Shown here: one piece after another, positions 27,302-33,302 of the stretch
How positions within the stretch are numbered: position 1 is the stretch's first letter
How the letters are laid out: each line of letters opens with the position of its first letter
Source of the DNA: Candidatus Jacksonbacteria bacterium RIFOXYB2_FULL_44_15
Lineage (GTDB): Bacteria > Patescibacteriota > Patescibacteriia > UBA9629
DNA: 33,302 nt
Direction: 5' to 3'
Assembly (NCBI GenBank): GCA_001818235.1
Contig: MHJY01000036.1
Coordinates: 1 to 33,302, forward strand
The notes under the pieces: model-generated
What the model was told of the DNA's origin: nothing
Databases searched by the model: none
Seen by the model: the letters and a program-made list of their open reading frames with translations, nothing else
Translations under genes and position numbers: made by a program

Positions 27302-27500
27302 ACTCCTGTCGTTATGAGGAGAGCAGGAGTGATGTTTTAAAAAGAGTAGGTTCCGGCTAAACCGGAACACCGGGCGCGGTAAGCAGTGCCCGCGGGGTGA
27401 TCTTTGAAAATTTTTCTCTAAACTCCCAATCAGAAGCCAGAAATTATATATAAATTCGCGCTTCTCGCTTGGGAGCTTAGAGAAGCTTCGCACTGTATAT
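27302..27500 (+). ncRNA. Run of hairpins at the distal end of the non-coding region
   Basis: ACTCCTG/CAGGAGT with loop containing GAGGAGAG; GTTCCGG-CTAAA-CCGGAAC; CACCGGGC/GCCCGCGGGGTG; CTCTAA.CTCCCA/TGGGAG.TTAGAG; CACT/AGTG. Confidence 0.5.
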
Positions 27501-27544
27501 AGTGAGAGGCAAAAAAAACAAATAAAAACTAAGGTGGTAATGTT

Positions 27545-27784
27545 TCATTTACTATGCCTTAAAACGATAAATTCCGCTGGAGTAATTTCTAAGTCATCAA
27601 GAATCGCCTTGAAAGTTTGGCGCTTAATGCCGGCAGAACCGTGGCGTGGGATAGTAGTGTAGCGACCATCCGAACGGCGCCAAATTTCGTGGCTTCCCTT
27701 ACCCTGCCGATAAAAAACAAAACCCAATTTACGGGCAACTTTAGCGACGTCTGCATAGTCAGCTTGAGGAAACTTAGGAGCCAT
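27545..27784 (-). CDS. hicA: HicA-family mRNA interferase toxin
   Basis: 79 aa; KVARKLGFVFYRQGKGSHEIWRRSDGRYTTIPRHGSAGIKRQTFKAILDDLEITPAEF. Confidence 0.92.
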   Translation of the reverse strand: MAPKFPQADYADVAKVARKLGFVFYRQGKGSHEIWRRSDGRYTTIPRHGSAGIKRQTFKAILDDLEITPAEFIVLRHSK

Positions 27785-27789
27785 AAAAC

Positions 27790-28077
27790 TTATAACGAAA
27801 CCGGCAAAGGTAAGGAGAAACGAAAATCTTTTTGAGACTTAAATGATACGCTCGGGATAAAATCACCTTCGGCCTGACGAACTTGGATTTGCGTTTTGAT
27901 GACATCTTGAATGTTCTCTATTACTTCCGAATAGCTGGCTCCTTCGGCATGACAGCCCTGCAAAGTAGAGCAATCAGCAAAAAAACCACCTTCCTCCATG
28001 GGCTCTATCGTAATTGGAAAAAAATACATTTCTTTGGCCATATTTTTACTAATTTTATTTAATGTAGCGGTACGCAT
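27790..28077 (-). CDS. hicB: HicB-family antitoxin
   Basis: 95 aa; FFPITIEPMEEGGFFADCSTLQGCHAEGASYSEVIENIQDVIKTQIQ. Confidence 0.9.
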   Translation of the reverse strand: MRTATLNKISKNMAKEMYFFPITIEPMEEGGFFADCSTLQGCHAEGASYSEVIENIQDVIKTQIQVRQAEGDFIPSVSFKSQKDFRFSLPLPVSL

Positions 28078-28092
28078 AATAAACTTTAGAAG

Positions 28093-28302
28093 TTAAAACT
28101 GGGAGCGTAATTCTTTAAGAGATTTAATTTTTCTCACTTTGCCAGAGGTATAATCTTTTTCTGCTCGCGATAAACTGGCCAAAAATTCCGAATTAAAAAA
28201 CCCAAAATAAGCCGCTAATTTTTCGAATTTGTTTGCATCTAGCTCAATTACTATTTTTTTTGACGTTTTGCAGGGAGCGATATTAAGAGTTAGTGAAGCC
28301 AT
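28093..28302 (-). CDS. Small putative antitoxin-like protein
   Basis: 69 aa from ATG at 28302; IVIELDANKFEKLAAYFGFFNSEFLASLSRAEKDYTSGKVRKIKSLKELR, with an antitoxin-like DYTSGKVRKIKSLKELR tail. Confidence 0.55.
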   Translation of the reverse strand: MASLTLNIAPCKTSKKIVIELDANKFEKLAAYFGFFNSEFLASLSRAEKDYTSGKVRKIKSLKELRSQF

Positions 28303-28445
28303 AATTTGATTGATTATTATTCCCAGTATATTATTTTGCCAGGATTGTGTCAAATTTAGTCCCTTCTTAAAAACCCATGTCATTCCTGGTGTTTTAAGAG
28401 GGGATTACCCTTCTATGTTAAAGTTTAAAATTCACCAAAAAGGAG

Positions 28446-29813
28446 GTGAAAATTTTGAGGTTTAAAGGGGAAAAAGCATTGGAACGGTTGCTTGATGACC
28501 CGCTACAGGCGATCCAAGATAGCGAGATCATCTGCCTGCTATGCGGGCAACCCTTTCAGTCGCTGTATGCGCATTTACATACGCATCAGGTTTCGCCTGA
28601 TGAATATAAGCGATTGATCGGGTACAAAGATGGCGTCTTTTTGATTGCCCGTGGGAAAACGCCTGAGTTTGTAAAAACAGCACGGGCACAAGTGATTTCG
28701 GAAAACGTCGATGGTTACTGGGACGCGACGTTGAGTGAAGACGTAAACTGCCAAAACATAGCCGGTGTGTTTGGCATAACCGAAAAACAAATTTGGAAAC
28801 TTTATACCGGCGACTCCCAGTTAAAAAAAATGCGCGAGACTCCCTATCGCGCAATTGGGAAACAATCAATTACTTGTTTGGAGTGTGGTAAAAAATTTCG
28901 CTCACTCACTACTGACCACCTCCGAACACACGGTCTCGATACTTGGGCAGAGTACAAAACAAAATGGGCGTACGCCCAACATACCCAGTTAAATAGTCAT
29001 TCGGCTTTTATTGACTATATAATTGGCCGGGATAGAAAAATTGTGACTAAACGCTGGAACGCGCGTGGCTGGCAAGGGCGGCCGTGCACAGTTGATGACG
29101 TTATTTCTCTTTGGGATGTATCAAAAACCCGCGAAGAGAATTTAGACGCCATCGGTGAACAATTCGACCTTTGCTGGGGCGAAATTATCCATCTGTTTAT
29201 GGGCAAAAAGCATCCGAAAAAGCTCCAACTGATGGAGCTGATGGATAAAAGCAGCCAGCACAGCCAGCAGGAGCAATGCTCCGCAAAAAAATCAACCGCT
29301 AATCTTTTATCGGTTGATGAATATGAGGAGTTGAGTAAGCTCCTTGCTCTTGGCACTGATCCAGACATCGCCGCTTTAAAGTTAGGGATCCAACCTAACA
29401 CCGTAAAAGAATACACAAAGCGGCAAAAAAAAGCCCAGCGAAATTCAGAAAAAATCAGCCGCCTGAAAGCAGACCCAATGGCGGCAATTAATAATACAAC
29501 CATTACCTGCCTGGTCTGCGGGCAGGAGTTCAAAGTATTAACGGCCAATCATCTGGCCACCCACGGGCATACCGGCAAGTCGTACAAAAAGACTTTTGGC
29601 TATGCACCAGACGTGGCGCTGATGAGCCGGGAACAGTTGAAAAAGCAAGAAAACCGTGACCAGCGGTTAAACTGGGCAAATCCTGCTTGCCGTCCAGATG
29701 TTACGAAGGATCAAATTTTGACTTTGCGCGAGCAGGGTTGCAAAGTTGACGCAATTTCGGCGGAACTGGGAATATCACGTTCCCTGATTTACCGCCGGTT
29801 AAAGGAGGTATAA
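28446..29813 (+). CDS. MucR/Ros-like multi-zinc-finger protein with interspersed HTH segments
   Basis: Three CxxC...H..TH modules (IICLLCGQPFQSLYAHLHTH; ITCLECGKKFRSLTTDHLRTH; ITCLVCGQEFKVLTANHLATH) and HTH-like segments incl. C-terminal VTKDQILTLREQGCKVDAISAELGISRSLIYRRLKEV. Start may be TTG at 28455 after AGGAGG. Confidence 0.75.
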   Translation: MKILRFKGEKALERLLDDPLQAIQDSEIICLLCGQPFQSLYAHLHTHQVSPDEYKRLIGYKDGVFLIARGKTPEFVKTARAQVISENVDGYWDATLSEDVNCQNIAGVFGITEKQIWKLYTGDSQLKKMRETPYRAIGKQSITCLECGKKFRSLTTDHLRTHGLDTWAEYKTKWAYAQHTQLNSHSAFIDYIIGRDRKIVTKRWNARGWQGRPCTVDDVISLWDVSKTREENLDAIGEQFDLCWGEIIHLFMGKKHPKKLQLMELMDKSSQHSQQEQCSAKKSTANLLSVDEYEELSKLLALGTDPDIAALKLGIQPNTVKEYTKRQKKAQRNSEKISRLKADPMAAINNTTITCLVCGQEFKVLTANHLATHGHTGKSYKKTFGYAPDVALMSREQLKKQENRDQRLNWANPACRPDVTKDQILTLREQGCKVDAISAELGISRSLIYRRLKEV

Positions 29814-29814
29814 A

Positions 29815-30414
29815 ATGGGTTTTCCGGATTTATCGTTAGATTTTCCGTTCCTGGAAAATCCCACAGGACTAATCGTGGCCACTATCCGCCGGTGGTTTAG
29901 CAATTGTATATCAGAGGGCGGCCTTGTGGAATCGATGGACCTCTTTAATGTCGGGGTTGAGGCGCTTTGTATAGTCCGAGAAGCCATAGACAATGGCCAG
30001 CCAACACCCACATGCAAAGAGATCCGAAAAGCGGTCCGAAACGCTATGGCTTCTGTAGCATGGCGCCAATGGACCAAACGTACCCGCAAAGAAAGTGAAT
30101 TTTCCGCATTCGCCACACCTGATGACGAGGGCGATGAAGGCGGCGAGTTCACCGATTTTTACCCAAATCCCGAGGCAGAAATGCCAGAGGAGGAGGTACT
30201 GAATAGTGAATTGGTCCAGACGGTAATGGCCGCGGTTGGGCTTAATAATGAATTAGTGGAGAAAATTTTGTTTTTTGCTTTATTCACTAATCTACGACCA
30301 ACCGGCATTGCCGATCTTGTTCAGACAAAGGTTGAGGTCATAGCTCGGACTTTAACTATAATATTTGCGCGAGCTAAAAAAAATAAGCAGCTAAGGCAAT
30401 ACCTGGCTGCATAA
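29815..30414 (+). CDS. Uncharacterised protein, possibly divergent sigma-70-like
   Basis: 199 aa; DLFNVGVEALCIVREAI...EIRKAVRNAMASVAWRQW resembles sigma region 2; GIADLVQTKVEVIARTLTIIFARAKKNKQLRQYL resembles a region-4 HTH. Follows the MucR-like gene within 2 nt. Confidence 0.45.
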   Translation: MGFPDLSLDFPFLENPTGLIVATIRRWFSNCISEGGLVESMDLFNVGVEALCIVREAIDNGQPTPTCKEIRKAVRNAMASVAWRQWTKRTRKESEFSAFATPDDEGDEGGEFTDFYPNPEAEMPEEEVLNSELVQTVMAAVGLNNELVEKILFFALFTNLRPTGIADLVQTKVEVIARTLTIIFARAKKNKQLRQYLAA

Positions 30415-30478
30415 GGGGGTGATTAGGGGGATTTTGGTTGAGATTTCGCACTGCTCCTAAAATCTCCCACCTTTTTCT

Positions 30479-30763
30479 TTAATGAAACAATCGTTTTAAT
30501 TTTTCGTAGAAATTTTCCCGCGTCTTAGCAAAATGAAAAACAATTTCCTTTTTTTGAGGATTAACAGTATAAGCTACCCTATATGCAACATTACCAACCT
30601 TAAAATGGAAAGAGTATAAAAAATGTAACGATCCGGAAAGTTTTTCGCCAGCATAAGGATTTGTCTCTAATATTCTGGTAACTCTAATTAACTCCTCGCG
30701 CACATAAGCTGGTAACCTCTTAAGCGAACGTTTGGCAGTGGGTGTAATAACTCGTTGGTACAT
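30479..30763 (-). CDS. RelE/ParE-family toxin
   Basis: 94 aa; ITPTAKRSLKRLPAYVREELIRVTRILETNPYAGEKLSGSLHFLYSFHFKVGNVAYRVAYTVNPQKKEIVFHFAKTRENFYEKLKR. Confidence 0.88.
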   Translation of the reverse strand: MYQRVITPTAKRSLKRLPAYVREELIRVTRILETNPYAGEKLSGSLHFLYSFHFKVGNVAYRVAYTVNPQKKEIVFHFAKTRENFYEKLKRLFH

Positions 30764-30765
30764 AA

Positions 30766-31002
30766 TTACCTAATAACTTCCAACGGCTCCACTTGACCAG
30801 CAGCCGCTTCGGCTAAGCTCGCCTCTAAATCTACCATCAACTCTTGATCTAATAAGAGAGAAAGAGACTCGGTATCTTGCGGTGAAAGTAAACCCTTAAG
30901 AGTTTTAAGAGTCATTACTGCTTGTTGCGCTTCTTCTAAAATGCGAAAGCGTACATCAGCTGGAGGAAATTCGGTTGATTTTAAAAAAGTTTCTTTGGCC
31001 AT
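30766..31002 (-). CDS. Putative antitoxin partner of the RelE-like toxin
   Basis: 78 aa, 2-nt gap to the toxin, co-directional, upstream. Confidence 0.7.
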   Translation of the reverse strand: MAKETFLKSTEFPPADVRFRILEEAQQAVMTLKTLKGLLSPQDTESLSLLLDQELMVDLEASLAEAAAGQVEPLEVIR

Positions 31003-31027
31003 AGTTGAATTTACAATTTACAGGCGC

Positions 31028-31057
31028 ATTATAAGATAGAAAAGCTACGTTTGTCAA
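31028..31057 (-). promoter_or_regulatory. Consensus promoter TTGACA-N18-TATAAT for the RelE TA module
   Basis: Reverse complement reads TTGACAAACGTAGCTTTTCTATCTTATAAT immediately upstream of the antitoxin gene. Confidence 0.7.
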
Positions 31058-31082
31058 TAAATTGAAGCCGCACGAACACTTT

Positions 31083-31135
31083 TTTGCCTAGATCTCTCGC
31101 TGATTTCATAGAAATTAGTGAGGGACTTGGGCAAA
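31083..31135 (+). ncRNA. Long near-continuous hairpin in the csm operon leader
   Basis: TTTGCCTAGATCTCTCGCTGATTTC-ATA-GAAATTAGTGAGGGACTTGGGCAAA pairs over most of its length with G-U wobbles. Confidence 0.55.
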
Positions 31136-31255
31136 GTGAGATAAAAATCAAATCGCTCCGCGCGGGATTAAAACCGCACTGATATATTTTATATCAGCCC
31201 AAGAGGAGCAAATTCAAAACAAGCTCAAAAAGAGCTAAAAATGGAGGTCCGAAAA

Positions 31256-31789
31256 ATGGGTTACAATGGAAATCGTGGTGGCTATCGTGATGATAGGAGA
31301 GACGATCGACGGGATGATCGACAACAAGCGCCAGCCGGTCCGTTTGAAAAAGAGATTTTTGCGAATAGCGGAAAAAACCTGACAGAGACTGGTAAGACGA
31401 GAGTGCAAAGTGCGATAGTTAATGGTGACCCGTTTACGGCTAACGAGCTGGCAGAAGGCTTGATCGACGTTTTGTCGTCAAAGCGCTTTTCAAAAAGCCA
31501 GTTTGGGTTAGTCCGTAATGGAATTACAAAAGTAGAACGCTCGTTCACAAAAAAGGATGCCACAGATGCAGAACATGCCGTCGCGGTATTGGATTTTAAA
31601 ACAGGGTTGATTCCTATAGGAATACGACATGCTAATGCAGGTGGTGGATTTCTGGTTACTTTAATAACAGCCGCAATTGAGGCTTCAATCATAACGGTCG
31701 AGAATTGCAAAAAAATTGATCAAAAGCTTTTTGCTAATTTCCAAACCCTTATGAGGTATCTCACAAACCACGCTGTAAAATTACAGTAA
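31256..31789 (+). CDS. csm2: Csm2-like small subunit of a type III-A CRISPR-Cas effector
   Basis: C-terminal helical region LDFKTGLIPIGIRHANAGGGFLVTLITAAIEASIITVENCKKIDQKLFANFQTLMRYLTNHAVKLQ fits Csm2; immediately followed by Csm3. RBS GGAGG supports ATG at 31256. Confidence 0.7.
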   Translation: MGYNGNRGGYRDDRRDDRRDDRQQAPAGPFEKEIFANSGKNLTETGKTRVQSAIVNGDPFTANELAEGLIDVLSSKRFSKSQFGLVRNGITKVERSFTKKDATDAEHAVAVLDFKTGLIPIGIRHANAGGGFLVTLITAAIEASIITVENCKKIDQKLFANFQTLMRYLTNHAVKLQ

Positions 31790-31852
31790 GCTGAGTAAAC
31801 TGCACGTCATGTATTGTTTTAAAAAAACAAAAAAAGAAAAAGGAGAACGAAA

Positions 31853-32659
31853 ATGTTTGGAACAGTAGAAATCACTGGAAATTTAGTGGCGAAAACAGGT
31901 ATATTGATCGGTGGAAATGGTCAACGATTAGGAAGAGGACCAGTAGATAAAGAAATAATCCGAGATCCTAACACGGGCATGCCCTATTTACCAGGTTCCT
32001 CTCTTCGAGGAAAAATCCGCTTCCTAGTGGAAAAAACGCTTGGCGCCCCGGCTAACAAGAGGGTTGCCAATAGCATGATTCATACGTGCACGCAATCGCC
32101 GGCTTGTTCAGTTTGCCTACTCTTTGGTGTAGATGCCAACAATTCAAGTGGCGCAGGGAAATCGCGTATTGATGTGATGGATTCTTTTCTCAATCCAGAC
32201 TCGGAAAACATCATTCTAAGTAAAGATACGGATGGGATTGGTACTGAATACAAAACAGAGGCGGTCCTCGATAGAGTCACCAGCGCAGCGACTCCGCGAA
32301 CAAATGAAAGAGTTATAGCTGGAGCCATCTTTGATTTTGAGGCGAACTACCATCTCCAAGGTGTGGAGGATCGTACTCTGCTCAAAATATTCCTTGGTGG
32401 CATGTTAGCTATTGAAGATTACGGAATCGGCGCCGCCACCAGCCGTGGATATGGGCAAGTAACATTAGAAAATCTTGCCATTGTATTTCACTCCCGTGCT
32501 TACTATCTTGGTGAAGAGCAACCAATCGTCTTAATCGAAGCGCCAACTATTGGCGACATCGTTAAATCCTACGATGAGTGGATCAATCAGGTGCCGTGGA
32601 ACGATACTAATAATGAAACTGTATTCGAAGTCCATAACAATGCCGAGGAGGTAAAGTAA
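31853..32659 (+). CDS. csm3: Csm3 RAMP backbone subunit / RNase
   Basis: GPVDKEIIRDPNTGMPYLPGSSLRGKIRFLVEKTL; CSVCLLFGVD; TEYKTEAVLDRVTSAATPRTNERVIAGAIFDFE; GAATSRGYGQV. Confidence 0.93.
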   Translation: MFGTVEITGNLVAKTGILIGGNGQRLGRGPVDKEIIRDPNTGMPYLPGSSLRGKIRFLVEKTLGAPANKRVANSMIHTCTQSPACSVCLLFGVDANNSSGAGKSRIDVMDSFLNPDSENIILSKDTDGIGTEYKTEAVLDRVTSAATPRTNERVIAGAIFDFEANYHLQGVEDRTLLKIFLGGMLAIEDYGIGAATSRGYGQVTLENLAIVFHSRAYYLGEEQPIVLIEAPTIGDIVKSYDEWINQVPWNDTNNETVFEVHNNAEEVK

Positions 32660-32660
32660 A

Positions 32661-33302
32661 ATGATAACACAGATTATCAAACTCGAAGCCTGCGACTATC
32701 GCACCGGCAGACCGTCATCGTTTATTTTTCATTGGACGGAGGACGGCAAAGATACTTTTCTGACACGCCCGTGCGTTACCTCAGATACATGGTGGGGGAG
32801 TTTATGTTGCCGCTGGCAAGATTTAATTGGGCATATCGAGCTAAATGATATGCTGGAACAGGATTACCGGCACAGCAATGGAAATCCGCCATTCGTAGTT
32901 TCCTCGTTGTTTCCATACAAGGGAAACGTTCTCTTCTTCCCAATACCGCAAGGTTTTGAGGTTGAAGGGAGCATGATAGAATTTATTTCCCAGGGACTGC
33001 TAGAGGAGATACTTCGCGGAGAACGTACTTCTCTATTTCCGCCTATCGCAGCGCAACGTATGGTTCAACCCGGGACCATGCCGCCGATTATGATAGGTAC
33101 TGCTGCGTGTTCCATCTGGGAGGCACCCAACCTTGGGGATATAACCCAGCCACTATATAAAGTGGAAACACGGACGTGCATTACAAAGGGGCAAGGGAAC
33201 TCGACCGAACCCCGCAAGCAAACAGAGATCTGGTTTGGCCCGGACAGTGGTTTTTATTCTTTCGTTCAAATACGCGAAGAATATGTACAACCTTTGGAAG
33301 CC
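32661..33302 (+). CDS. csm4: Csm4-like protein, truncated by the window end
   Basis: Open from ATG 32661 to the end (214 codons): CVTSDTWWGSLCCRWQDLIG and FVVSSLFPYKGNVLFFPIPQ match Csm4/Cas5-like patterns. Absent from the ORF track because it runs off the end. Confidence 0.8.
   Translation, partial: MITQIIKLEACDYRTGRPSSFIFHWTEDGKDTFLTRPCVTSDTWWGSLCCRWQDLIGHIELNDMLEQDYRHSNGNPPFVVSSLFPYKGNVLFFPIPQGFEVEGSMIEFISQGLLEEILRGERTSLFPPIAAQRMVQPGTMPPIMIGTAACSIWEAPNLGDITQPLYKVETRTCITKGQGNSTEPRKQTEIWFGPDSGFYSFVQIREEYVQPLEA

Noticed and set aside
27290-27493. 67-aa minus-strand ORF in the non-coding tract
   Set aside because: Composition (SRNLLFLKHHSCSPHNDRSNKK) looks random, and the DNA is better explained by consecutive hairpins.
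26402-27540. CRISPR array for the nearby csm operon
   Set aside because: No regularly spaced direct repeats of 24-40 nt; the repeated 8-mer is irregularly spaced and embedded in different hairpins.
26402-27540. tmRNA, RNase P or SRP RNA
   Set aside because: I could not find their signature sequences (tRNA-like ends, GAGGAAAGTCC, GGAAGCAGCA-type motifs); an Rfam scan is still needed.
27617-27835. 72-aa plus-strand ORF
   Set aside because: Antisense to the clear hicA gene.
28303-28383. N-terminal extension (MTWVFKKGLNLTQSWQNNILGIIINQI) of the antitoxin-like ORF
   Set aside because: Start at 28302 gives the compact antitoxin-like protein; the extension overlaps the probable promoter region.
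29015-29548. 177-aa minus-strand ORF
   Set aside because: Antisense to the MucR-like gene, no family motifs, composition typical of a shadow frame.
31282-31710. 142-aa minus-strand ORF
   Set aside because: Antisense to csm2; no domain support.

Overview
The window looks like chromosomal DNA from a small-genome bacterium, possibly Patescibacteria/CPR; that lineage is inferred from gene style only. Left to right it contains: an AbiE-type toxin-antitoxin pair; rbfA, an inositol-monophosphatase-family gene and infB; a TrpR/YerC-like regulator; a compact histidine operon hisG-D-B-H-A-F-IE with no hisC or hisN in the window; nitroreductase, HAD phosphatase and OLD-type ATPase-TOPRIM genes; lemA/htpX; a T2SS/T4P F-like gene; tRNA-Arg(CCT); bactofilin; a lipid-kinase-like gene; valS; a YprB-like exonuclease; ferredoxin; a 1129-aa protein with a C-terminal methyltransferase; and a TrmB-like regulator. 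From about 26.3 kb the window becomes accessory: a ~1.15 kb non-coding tract packed with hairpins, several toxin-antitoxin modules, a three-zinc-finger MucR-like protein, a possible divergent sigma-factor-like protein, and the start of a type III-A CRISPR-Cas operon (csm2-csm3-csm4, cut by the window end). The strongest unusual signals are: (1) the tandem structured-RNA locus at 26.37-27.54 kb, with a consensus promoter and a repeated GGAGAGAG motif inside long terminal stems; (2) an apparent histidine attenuator (leader peptide MLIKSIIQSHHLSPAFLKKR plus mutually exclusive antiterminator/terminator) together with a TrpR-family-style palindrome over the promoter; and (3) the MucR-array/sigma-like pair next to a csm operon that starts with csm2. 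No database or folding search was run; all homology calls are from motif reading.
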